Shown: positions 9,602 to 20,600 of the stretch, in pieces
Layout of the letters: every line of letters starts with the position of its first letter
Numbering within the stretch: the stretch's first letter is position 1
Assembly: GCA_003290165.1 (NCBI GenBank)
Contig: QNQO01000822.1
Span: 413,501 to 477,500 of the forward strand
DNA: 64,000 nt
Direction of reading: 5' to 3'
Source of the DNA: Berberis thunbergii
Taxonomy: Eukaryota; Streptophyta; Magnoliopsida; Ranunculales; Berberidaceae
Notes under the pieces: model-generated
What the model was told of the DNA's origin: nothing
The model's input: only the letters and a program-made list of their open reading frames with translations
The model's database searches: none
Program-made: the position numbers and the translations under genes

Positions 9602-11474
9602 ATGAGCACTTCTGATCATCTCGGCATGGATCTCTCCATCCACTCCCGTGGAGACATCCAAAATAGCAAGGGAGGCGAAGTTTTAAGCCCTGTCAAGCTC
9701 CTGACTTCAAAGGAATCGAGTATGGTCTCTGCTGAAACTATGCAGGCGCTCACAACACTGTATGAGATGCACGGAGACAACCTGTTCCAGATGATGAGAA
9801 TTCCTGGGGTTCAGACCCAAGAAGCAAATGACGGCGCCGCCAATGGCTCCAGGAATCTGGGAGCGTCACCATCGTTGGATACAGACACCAACTCTGTTAC
9901 ATCTGGTGTTAATATCACATCCACTGACAATGGCGGCTCTGCAGCAGCGACACAGGCGAATATTGGGACTGGCTCACGCATGTCCTGGGCTTCTCTTTTT
10001 GCTCAACGACAGCATGACACACACAAGAAACTATAGTTTTGTCCCTCCCACCATGACAGATGGCAAACCGGTGGTCCATATCAGACTTGAAGATCATGGC
10101 CAGCGGATCGCTGAATGTGAGCAGTATCTGATTGGTCACTTTGTCGGGAAGCGTCTCGCCTACGGGTTTGTTAAGGATTCCTTAAAGCGTCTCTGGGGGT
10201 TGAAAAGTGGGTTTGAAATGTCTGTTTATGGTGATAGTGCTTTTGTCTTCAAGTTTTTAAATGAGGATGACAAAAGCAAAGCCCTGGAACTGGGGCCTCT
10301 CCATATCGCTAGTCGATTATTCTTGGTTCGTCCGTGGAAGCCTTACATGGAATCGACTAGGGAAGTCCTCGATTCAGTACCTGTATGGGTCAACTTAAGG
10401 AAGGTTCCACTCTTCCTGTGGAGTGTCGAGGGACTACAAGCAATCGCTAGTGGATTGGGAGTGCCTTTAATGCTTGACAGAGCTACGGAGACTCGCACTA
10501 GGCTTTCGTTCGCGAGAGTATGTGTGGAGATGACCTCTAACAGTAAGTTCCCTTCTTCTATTCCTGTTGTTTTGGATGATGGAAAACTGATAGAAATTGA
10601 GGTTGAATATTCATGGAGGCCGTCAAAGTGTGGCCAGTGCTTAGGATTTGGGCACTCGACCAGTGCTTGCACAAAGCGCAGGAAAGAAGCCACTTCTCGT
10701 ACGAAAGTATGGAAAGCAACTGGTGGTGTCATCAAGGAGACGGTGAGTGATACATCGCAGAATGAGGAGGGTTGGGTGGTCGCAGAAGGTAAGCACTCGT
10801 TCAAACCCAAGACGCCATCATCTGGTTCCAACATGTTGATCACTATATTAGACAGTGTTGATCAGTCTAGTGTACCAGCTGATGTACCTACTGCTGTAAC
10901 CACTGAAGTACCCACAGATGTTCCCACTGGTGTGTCTACTGATGCCCCTAACTTGAGCACAAATGTACTGTGTCATGATGATGATTACGGGAAATCATTA
11001 GCAGGTCACGCTATCCCGACTGCTGCTGTGGCCTCACTAGAAAACTGCGTTAACCAGGGTGGTTCAGTGGTATCACTAGCAGGGTGTGTCAATCATGAAG
11101 TGGGGCTTAGGAGTGCTGGCCCTAACTCCTCTACTAATGCAGACTCTACACCTCGAGACCCAGCTCCTTTGAATATACATGGGAAGGTCAGTATAGTACT
11201 GCCTACTAAACAGGATGCTAAGGGGCCTAGTAACAATCCAATGCCCAGGAAGAGTATTCTAAAGAACCCTCTAAGCCAAGCACGTATGTCCACGGCCATT
11301 AACAAGGGATCCCAATCTGCTTGTCTACCCCACGTGGAATCTCGAACTGAGTTGGACCTACGCCATAAAGCAGGCACCTCTTCTTCTAGCTCTCTCGAGC
11401 ATGGCGGCCGGGATGTTGGGCGACTCAGTCCAAGGCGGGAACAAGCTCACCAGAATAATGTTATCCATGATTAA
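9602..11474 (+). CDS. LINE ORF1 protein (DUF4283-like, CCHC zinc knuckle), frameshifted
   Basis: RNA-binding ORF1 protein of the LINE, about 624 residues if the break is bridged. The first frame runs from ATG 9602 to a stop at 10036. Its end carries SWASLFAQRQ, which normally leads straight into the DUF4283 region. That region (starting FVPPTMTDGKPVVHIRLED) lies in the next frame from about 10030 on, so one extra base near 10030 splits the ORF. Downstream are the DUF4283-like fold, a CX2CX4HX4C zinc knuckle (CGQCLGFGHSTSAC, about 10630-10671) and a low-complexity tail with repeated PT-V motifs. The ORF stops at 11472-11474, overlapping the ORF2 start by up to 17 bases. It would bind LINE RNA to form the retrotransposition particle. 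The second frame alone is open from 9828. Confidence 0.85.
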
Positions 11475-14400
11475 GGCTGCATGTTGGAACATCAGGGGTT
11501 TGAATGACCCCATCAAACAGGTAGAAGTTAGAAACCTTATTAGTAAACAGCGGCTTAGCATTGTAGGCATTGTAGAAACCAAAGTCAGGAATGACAGGAA
11601 GAGCCAGTTACAACGAGACCTTGTCAAGGATTGGCTAGTTATTGACAACAATGACCTTGTTCATGGAGGCCGCATATGGGTGCTTTGGGACTCTCACGCA
11701 GTTAATGTGAACATTATCTCTCGCACTCCACAGGCTATATGTGTTGACACAGTCTGGCCGAATGGGTTTAGTTGTGCACTTACGTTTGTTTATGGTAGCA
11801 ATGACTCATCAATCAGGAAGCAATTATGGCAAGAGTTGCATTCTTTTGCTGTTTCCACGACACTTCCCTGGGCTATCCTTGGCGACTTTAACTCTATTTT
11901 AAGCTCTCAAGAACGCGTAGGTGGGGATGAGATCAGACCTGGCCAGTTTGCTGATTTCCTACAGTGTGTGCAAGGCGCAGGGTTGTTTGATTGCCGCTAT
12001 AAAGGTTGCTTCCTCACATGGTCCAACAAGCAGGAGGGAGACCATAGGGTGATGTCTAAACTTGATCGTGTCTTGATTAATCAGGAGTGGATGACTAGTA
12101 TGCCCGAGTCCGAGGCGGAGTTCTTAAATCCCGGCATCTCGGATCATTCGATCCCCTATGGTTTTGACTATCTATGAGCATAAGAATCCCGGCCCTATCC
12201 CATTTAGATTCTTCAACTACTGGGTTTCGGAACCAGACTATATGGCAGAGGTGGAGGCAGCATGGAGTAGTCAGTTTGATGGTAATGATATGTACTGCTT
12301 TGTGAAACGGCTCAAACTAGTCAAGGCTAGGCTGCTTAGCTGGCGCAAGAACAAATTCATCAATGCTAATACACAGGTGAGGATTGCAAAACAGCAAATG
12401 GAACAGTTTCAAAGTGCTATACAGGTACGCCCACTGGACACTAACCTTGCCCAGCAGGAGAAAGACGCAGTTCGAACTTTTAGTGTGGCCATAAGGAACG
12501 AGGAATCGGAGATTAAACAACGTGCAAAATCAAAGCACATGCAGTTTGGGGATGAAAATGTGCGGTACTTCCATAACTTCCTACGTGACCGCCGATCTAA
12601 GAACAAAATCCTATCACTCTACACTGCTGATCATGAGAAATTAGAAGACATGGAAGCGATTGGGGAAGAATGTGTTCGTTATTTTGAGGACTTGTTTGGA
12701 CCAGGCCGTGAGCAATATGATGATACCTTCATTCACAACTTGAATGTTGAAGCTGTTGTTTCTCCTGAAGAAGGTGTAAAGCTTACTGAGCAAGTTAGTC
12801 GCGATGAGATCACGGAAGCTCTTTCCAATATTGACTCTAATAAGGCTCCGGGGCCGGATGGCTTCTCTTCTTTCTTCTTCAAATCTGCTTGGAGAATTAT
12901 TGGTGATGATTTTGTCAAAGCCATTCTAAACTTCTTTCGAAGTGGTCAGCTCTTGCGAGAGGTAAATGCCACTCATGTTGTTTTAGTGCCTAAAATTACT
13001 AATGCTTCTTATCTTAGTGATTTCAGGCCTATCTCTTGCTGTAATGTTATATACAAATGCATTACAAAAATAATGATGAACAGAATGAAGGCAGTGGTGC
13101 CAAAACTAGTGAGTCTTAACCAATCAGCGTTTGTCAAAGGGAGATATATACAGGACAACATCATGCTCTCTCACGAACTGCTACGAAATTATCATAGGGA
13201 CTCGGGACAACCAAGGTGTGCTGTTAAAATTGATCTCAAGAAAGCTTATGATACTATCAAATGGGAGGCCGTCACTCAAATGCTGCGTAAGATGCAATTC
13301 CCAGACCTGTTTATAAATTGGGTCTATGCTTGTATCTCGACTCCGTGCTACTCTATCCTAATTAATGGATCTCCAAAGGGCTTTATCAAGGCATCAAGGG
13401 GCATTCGACAAGGCTGTCCGATGTCACCTTATTTGTTTGTTCTTGTCATGGAGATTTTTAACGTGATGATAAAAGAAAAAGTTGCAGCGGGCTCATACAT
13501 TCTTCACCATAGGTGTCACAATCCCACCATCACGCACCTCTGTTTTGCTGATGATCTGATAGCATTCTTTCATGGGGACCAGGGATCAGCCGCGGCCTTA
13601 ACCCAAGTACTTACTCAGTTTAAGACATGCACGGGTCTTCAAGTGAATAGTACTAAAAGTAATATCTTCTCAGCTGGGGTTTCTCCTGGAGACCTACATG
13701 CTGTTAAGAACATTCTGGGATTCCAATTGGGTTCGCTACCGGTAAAATATCTAGGCCTCCCCCTCATTTCATCCAGGCTCTCCTATGTAAATTGTCTTCC
13801 TTTGATTGAGAGGATGCGGAAGAAAATTCAGTCTTGGACAAATCGGTCTCTATCATTCGCCGGACGAGTTACTTTGATTCAATCAGTCTTAAACAGCATG
13901 CATATCTACTGGACTGCGTGCTACTCTCTTCCAAAGAGCGTCATCAAGGAGTTGAATGCCATCATGAGGAACTTCCTATGGTCGGCTCTAGATACATACA
14001 ACAAGAAACCTATGGTGAAGTGGCAGACTATTTGTCACCCTTATGCAGAAGGGGGGTTAGGTATTAGATCTATCCAAACCTCAAACATTGCAGCCATGAC
14101 TAGACATGTTTGGAACATTGTCTCAAGTAAAGATAATTTATGGGTTAAATGGGTCACAAGGAATCTCATTAAGGATAAGGATTTCTGGCTCATGGACATT
14201 CCTCAGGAAGCTTCATGGTGCTGGCGTCATATCCTTGAGTGTAGACGTGAGGCGAGCTCTCTCATTAGACATGTGATTGGTAATGGAGAAGCTACATCGT
14301 TATGGAAAGTGCCTTGGCACCCACTGGGTATTCTCATGCAGCGATTCCCACATCATCTGCTCTATGACTCCTTGCTCAACAAGCATGCCAAAGTGAGTGT

Positions 14401-15661
14401 GCTGATAAGGGATGGTCGTTGGTTTGCAAGAGACCATGTCCGCTCGTCTATTGAAGCAATATATCGAGGACTTCATGAGGTGGAACTTGATACAGAGTGC
14501 AATGATGAGATTGTCTGGACAGGAGGCAGTGATGGCGAGTACTCAACCAAGAGTGCTTATTATGCGTTACGTCACAAGCAACGACCAATTAGTTGGGCTC
14601 GACTAGTTTGGTTCAAAGGCCGAATACCTCGACATAGCTTCATCAGCTGGCTAGCATTAAGCAAGGCATTAAAAACCCAAGACAAGTTACGTAAATGGCA
14701 CCAAATTGATAGTTCTATTTGCAGTCTGTGTCGAGTGGAGACAGAAAATGAAGACCATTTGTTCTTCTCCTGTTGGTATTCAAAATTTGTTTGGTCCTAT
14801 ATGCTTCGATACATGGGGTATTCTCATCAACCTCTTGGCTGGAACGATGAATTGAATTGGTGTTTAACTCAGTGTGCAGGGTCCGGACCGTGCTCCACGG
14901 TAAAAAAACTTACCTTTTGCGCCACTATTTACCATCTCTGGACTGAGCGAAATAGGAGACTGTTTCGGGCAGAACGGTTACATCCGAAGGACCTTACCAC
15001 GATGATTACGCGTGATGTCAGACTAAGGATCTCCGTGCTGGATCTTAAGGTCGAGGACTCCCAACGCCATCGATCCTTCTTCGAGAGGTGGAATGTTGAA
15101 GTACAATACTTCACTCCAGCATGCACTTGGCACTCTTGGACCAAGCCGGATCCAGGATGGGCCATGATCAATTCAGATGGCTCTTTAACAGAATTACGGG
15201 ATGACAATGGCTCTGTCACTGGATTGAGTGGTGGGTATGGTGCCATTATACGCGATCACAGAGGCGAAGTTATCGCGGCAGCGGCAGGATCAACAGTGGG
15301 TCGATCAGTCCTTCTGCATGAGATCCATGGAGTTGCACTAGGACTCCAACTGGCAAAGCAATATAACCAGCGTAAAGTTATCATATGCATGGACTCTATG
15401 CTTGCTTACAAAGCCTTGACTACAAGTACACACCCACCATGGGAAGTGAGACATACAGTAAGACGCACAAAGGATGCATTGCGGTTCTTTGATCAATTCA
15501 AAATTGTGCATGTGTTTAGAGAGATTAACAAAGCAGCGGACAAACTAGCGAGCCTTCGACCAAGTGCTGAATTCTTCGAAATCACACCGAGTTCCTTTGC
15601 GGAAGACCTTAAAAAGATTATTTTTGATGATAAGCAAGGCCGAAAATATATGAGAATGTAA
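11458..15661 (+). CDS. LINE ORF2 polyprotein: endonuclease, reverse transcriptase, RNase H; frameshifted
   Basis: The endonuclease frame (from ATG 11458 or 11467 to the stop at 12177) begins with AACWNIRGLN and holds the AP-endonuclease residues in WNIRG, VETK, GDFN and SDHS. At about 12140-12158 the reading moves to the next frame (one extra base), which is then open for over 1100 codons to 15661. This part contains the RT motifs APGPDGF, FRPISCCN, KIDLKKAYD, RGIRQGCPMSP and the catalytic FADD (about 13551), a zf-RVT cysteine region (CSLCRVETENEDH), and a C-terminal RNase H with acidic residues in NSDGS, LHEIHG, CMDS and AADKLA. The product would nick target DNA and copy the LINE RNA. Apart from the one shift it appears intact. 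ATG 11467 overlaps the ORF1 stop, suggesting coupled reinitiation of translation. Confidence 0.88.
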
Positions 15662-15689
15662 TTGCAATCAGATTCTTTTTTCTGTGGTC

Positions 15690-15711
15690 TGGGGAGCCCA
15701 TATATTCCCCA
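15690..15711 (+). other. 3'-terminal hairpin of the LINE
   Basis: TGGGGA (15690-15695) pairs with TCCCCA (15706-15711) around a 10-base loop, 12 bases before the poly(A) tail. A matching arrangement occurs before the tails of the relatives at 48499-50233 and 54845-55040. In several LINEs the reverse transcriptase recognises a 3' stem-loop in its template; that role here is inference. Confidence 0.55.
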
Positions 15712-15769
15712 CGCTTGCCTTTCAAAAAAAAAAAAAAAAAAAAATATTACAAAATTTTGATAAACAAAC

Positions 15770-16345
15770 ACGAGATAATTTGTTTGATCTCAAGAATCAT
15801 GCATCACAATCCAATGGTTGTAATCAAGTTGCCATTTGCCAACTGAATAGATTTAGGATGCGCCAAAAAAGATTGGTGACTATTTTCTTGATGAACAAAA
15901 TGTCACTCTATGTACTTGTGTTCCCTCGACAACTCTAGATTATGTTGCAAAGTCGTTCTGCTTTTTTGTTCGAGTACCTTTAGCTGTCACAATACATTGT
16001 AAATATGCTTCAAATTCGAGATATTATTTGGATACATCTCTTTCAGCTGAGATAAGATGTGGCGAGGGTTCACACCGGACTTCGCCATATTCTGCACATA
16101 AATCATCTCATCTTCATTCAATTTTCCAGCAAACGAATTACCAACAAGTGACTTTAATCGATGATGATTGTGGGTTCCACATGTCACTTGCAACTTCCAA
16201 TGATCATTCTTCAGTGGGATCCCTCTCAACTAAAATTTACAGCCATGCTTATTTGTAGTGTTTTATCGAACATAATTCTTTAACATTTTATCGGACTTCC
16301 TTCCCCTTTCACAACCAAAATGGATCATTCTCTTCCGTATTTGAT
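15770..16345 (-). pseudogene. MULE transposase remnant
   Basis: Read on the minus strand, the sequence encodes the N-terminal DNA-binding part of a Mutator-like (MuDR/FAR1-type) transposase: IRKRMIHFGCERGRK, then GCKF and LRGIPLKNDHWKLQVTCGTH, NHH, a segment matching LVGxxxAGxLxEDE (LVGNSFAGKLNEDE) and LKHIYN, and finally AHPKSIQLAN, near where the catalytic core begins in the family. In-frame stops (for example after NYVR and after GCKF) and shifts make it non-functional. The catalytic domain is missing: the sequence is cut at the LINE poly(A) tail. Either the LINE landed in the MULE or the two ended up adjacent. An open frame of 80 codons (15987-16229) survives within it. Confidence 0.8.
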
Positions 16346-17660
16346 TAACCGGTTATGATATTATTATGTCTACCGATGCATTGGACCCAAACTATCAAAG
16401 CAAACCTTGATGAGAATACCTAAAAAATTTAAAAACTTGTTAATAACAACAATATATTTATAGCAAAAAATAAGTAAAAACTTACATACCTTGTTAGTAG
16501 CAAATAACTGACTATCATCGACTATCAGTACTAATGATCTTTTTTTCATTGTTATTGTCACGACTTTCATAAACATTCTGCATAATGATTCAATTTATAA
16601 TTAATTTCATATATTAATTAAAATTTTAATTTACTTAACAACAAAATGACGGTTACCTCTAAATGATTTGTCTCTGGATTATTAACATCGTTAAAAAACA
16701 TTTTCATGTCTATTGCATTCATTAGAAATGCTTATGCACTAATGCATCATACAATAATCAATCAATTATTTTGAAGAATTTTTTTTTTACATGCAAACTG
16801 GATCAAACTTTTTAATGCAAATTACCTCCATTGAAATGGATTGTTCTTGCTCTTTAAATTGGTCATCTTCTTCACCTTCATGTCACCCTTAAAATATTCA
16901 TTTCTAACACCATTAACTTCACTAAACCCTTTCAGTTTTATCTAATGATATCAAATAAGTTTTTCCAAGTGAATGTAGTGGAATGCAACCGAGGAGGGGG
17001 AGCTAGAAAAGTGGAGGAAGAGGAGGACGAGGAGATGAAAAGTTTTTGCAATTTTTCTTTGCGATTTTGGGGTTTTCACGAAGAGGAAGAGATAGGGAAG
17101 AGGAAAAGGACGATGATGACAAACCTTGTGAGGAACTGAAGTTTGGTCGTTGAATTTGGGACGACAAGCAACAAAGAATGCGAGAAATCAAGGGAGGGAG
17201 AGGAGCATTTTTGTGTTTTTTTCAATTTCCTTTTTGGTTACATTTTAGGTTTAACATATTTATCGGTGGTGTGAGTAAGTAAGAAAAAAAAAAAAAACAA
17301 TGATAACGTGAGAAAGCAGTTATGGTGGTGTGGAGTATTCGCTGCCATAGTTTCAAGCTAACTAGTAACTACTAACTATTGCGTACAGCTCCTCAAGACT
17401 TCTTCTGCCCTTCGTTTAAAAAAACGAAACTCATTTTGTCTCTTCACCAATTTGATTCGTCTTGACTTCTCTCTCTCTCCCTTCGCCAAACCAAAACCCA
17501 AACCATCCCTTCGAAGATCTCAAAGGCCTTTCTCCTCGTTATATCCGAACCCCAATTCTCTCTTCGAGTTGAAGAAACAAAGCTCTCTGTTCTCTCTGTT
17601 TGTTTATCTGTGAATTGAGAAGAAACAGAGACGAGAAGTGAAGAGAAGAGGAAGGCATCA
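16346..17660. other. Intergenic region and G6PDH promoter/leader
   Basis: 16346-17280 holds AT-rich DNA, possibly more of the decayed MULE 5' region, and a purine-rich stretch near 17000-17110, with no supported gene. About 17400-17660 is the likely promoter and 5' leader of the G6PDH gene, rich in CT runs (for example CTTCTCTCTCTCTCCCTTCG at about 17466). No clear TATA box is visible, as is common for housekeeping plant genes. Confidence 0.5.
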
Positions 17661-20600
17661 ATGGCGGCTCTTTCTTCCCCACACTGCCCATCTTCATCTT
17701 CATCATCTTCTTATTCCCGTATTACCTCATCATTTTCTTCACGAAGGGTGACAATCTCTTCTGCCCCCAAACGATTTCTTCCCCAGAAGATCTCTTTTCG
17801 ATTGCCCAGATACTGGAATGTCGTCAGCATGCAAGATGGTAAGTTGTTATTCTTAATTTGATGCTTTGGGTTCTCTTAATTAGATGATGTGGATGGTTTA
17901 ATTGATTCATCTTTGGGGTTTGTTTAATTGTTTTTGTTATTTGCTCAATTTAGTTCAGCTTGTTCTCTTTTCTCTGTTTTATTGTTGAATCTGTGTTTTT
18001 CATGTTCAATTAGATGCGATTTGTCGATATATTTGACTACCCATATTTGAAATTGTTCAACAAAGAAGGGGTTTTGTTTTGAAATTGTTCAACAGAGAAG
18101 GGTTTTTGTTTTGATTGTGAAACTCTTTATATCTGTTTTTTGATTCGTTTCAATGTTTGGGTTTTCTTTCTTTTATTGGATTATTGACTATTTTGGGTTA
18201 ATTTGTATATTTTTAGATTGTATGGCTCTGGTATTAAATTTTAGTTCAAATTATATTGTTGATGTCGAAATGTAAGATTGGATTGATAATTGTCAATTGA
18301 TTGAATAGGTACAGTGACTGCAACGACATCTCCACCTGCAAAGGAGACTCCTTCCGAGAAATTGAAAAGCGATTTACCGCCAATTACACCAGCAGTGGAA
18401 GTTACAGATGTAGCAGGCATTGATTTGAAAGGAAAGGAGTCCACTGTCACAATCACTGTGGTTGGTGCATCCGGGGATCTGGCCAAGAAGAAGATATTTC
18501 CTGCACTTTTTGCACTTTATTATGAAGATTGTCTCCCTGAGGTTTGACTTCTCTGAATTTTCGTTCTCCTTGATTATTGCATTAAACTTGTGTTATTAGT
18601 GTTATTGTTCTATGTTATAAGTCAAACAATGTATGGGGATGTTTATGGCTGCAGCATTTTACCGTGTTTGGTTATGCTCGGAGTAAAATGACTGACGCAG
18701 AGCTGAGAGAGATGGTTAGCAGGACTCTTACTTGCAGAATTGATAAAAGGTGTGCGGTAAATCTAAAATTTTCTTCAAAATCTTGTTTGATTCCTTAAAT
18801 AAGGTTACTAATGTATCCTGACTGCATGTTTGTTTGTTCGGCATAGTTCATTATGGTATTTGTTGTGTGATTTTCATGGGATTTAATCTGGGGTTTGTTT
18901 TTCTATTTTAGGGAGAACTGCAGTGAAAAAATGGAGCAATTTCTAAGTCGATGCTTTTACCATTCTGGTCAGTACGATTCAGAGGATAATTTTGCAGAAT
19001 TGGATAAGAAGCTGAAGGAGCATGAGGTAATGCGAGCCTAACAACTAAGCTTGTTATATGACTAATTGGAGGTTGAGTTTTAACTATGGACAATAACTTT
19101 CTATGTTCTTCACATTTTTCCAAGTTTTTAGAAGCTGTTTGTTAGCTTAGCTCAAGAGAACATCCGTATTCCCCATGAAATAATGTTATTGATTATGTTT
19201 GTTATGATGTTCTTGAAGAGAATAAGAGTTTGGTTGAAGTTCCAAATCTCAAACCATTTTTTTTTCTTTTCTTAATAGTGTTTTAGATATATAAAAGCAC
19301 TCTATTAGAAGAGTTGGGCCAAGAAAACCCATGGAGGGAGCAGAACCTAGAAAGTAATCATTGTACCTCCGCAGTACTTGCCCAAGTCAATAAAAGAATT
19401 TTTATTTTTTAGTATGAAAAGAAGTATGAATGTCACGTTCTCTGTTAGTGTTTCAAGCCTGAAACTAGGAGAGTGACTGATTGAACAATCATATTCAATA
19501 TCATTTGGAGGACCATGCAACATCAAGTTACTTAGATGAAGGAGGTCACAAGGGAAAAATCTAATGTACTTGCCATTTGTTATGTGTTTAGAGAAGTGTG
19601 ATTTAGCGTTGGCCTGTTGTATGTTTCTGAGAAGTATGATTTAGTTTTAGGCCAACATCAATGGCTGGCTTCCACATCCTCACATTGTTTTAGTAATACC
19701 ACCAACACTAGTTTTGCATCTTGTTAATCACTGATGTTGAAGCTTCCTTTATTTGGTTGAGGTGGATTCCATTGCAAACTTATAAATCTGGTGACCAACT
19801 TTCACATGGAACCGGGAACATCCATAATTGTTTTTGATGTATGGAGAGTTAATGAAATAGTTACATGAGTATGCTAGCATGAATAAAAGCCTTGGCTTGA
19901 GAATTTGAACTAGCTTAAAAAAAGAGACACACAATCCTTTAACTAACATCATACTTCTTTTGATAGTTAGTTAACTCAAAGCATATTTGGATCCTTTTAA
20001 AATGACCGACTTTAAGAGAATTCCAAAGCATCTAACTATGCTCCGCATGTTAGTATATGGTGAAGTATCTTAGATATGCAAGTTAACTTCCTGAAAGAAT
20101 TTGTTTCACAGTTACAAAAGGGTTGATGCTTTGTGTGAGGAAGTTCCACTCAAAGTTTCCTCTCCTAGATATTGTAGGGATACCCTTAGAAAACTGGGCG
20201 TGTCAAGATTTTGGGAGCTTTATTAATGTGATAGTTGATTAGGATCCTCATCATCCGGGACTGGGCAGTTTGATACCTTAACAAATGTCCATCTCAAGGA
20301 CCAAGAGGTTTAGCGGGGGCTGGCGGTGACTCTTTTTGCTCGCATCTTTTAGGGACTGTCTCACTACCTTGGTATGAAAAACAAAAGAAAAAAAATTCTT
20401 CCATATGTTAAATTCTTTATTTTGGAACTGGTATGGACCAACTTGCAGAAAATTCAAGTCACCAAACCTGATTTCCTTCTTTTTTTTCTTCATGGGAAAT
20501 AGGATATGAACCCAGGGAAGTTTAGTATTTAGAAGTTCAACACACATAAAGTGATTTAGTTGTATTTACTAATAGGAAACAAATATGCTTTTGCACATGT

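Larger units (their letters stand above)
9510..15744 (+). mobile_element. Near-complete non-LTR retrotransposon (LINE with RNase H)
   Basis: Element of about 6.2 kb: a short leader with tandem repeats, ORF1 (9602-11474), ORF2 (11458-15661), an 80-base 3' region with a small hairpin, and a 21-base poly(A) tail (15724-15744). The domain set (CCHC zinc knuckle in ORF1; AP-type endonuclease, reverse transcriptase and C-terminal RNase H in ORF2) is that of plant L1-clade LINEs with an RNase H. It mobilises by target-primed reverse transcription. Only two one-base frameshifts break it, so it is young. I could not find a convincing target-site duplication, so the 5' boundary (set at the leader repeats) is approximate. 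The 3' tail abuts an antisense MULE remnant. Confidence 0.88.

Noticed and set aside
10343..11651. Several minus-strand frames of 90-170 codons inside the LINE
   Set aside because: They are shadows of the LINE ORF1 and ORF2 coding sequence on the other strand.
10020..12180. Programmed frameshifting as the explanation of the two LINE shifts
   Set aside because: The sites have no evident slippery heptamer or known stimulatory structure, and shifts inside ORF1 and between endonuclease and RT are not typical of LINEs. Indel mutation or sequence error is simpler.
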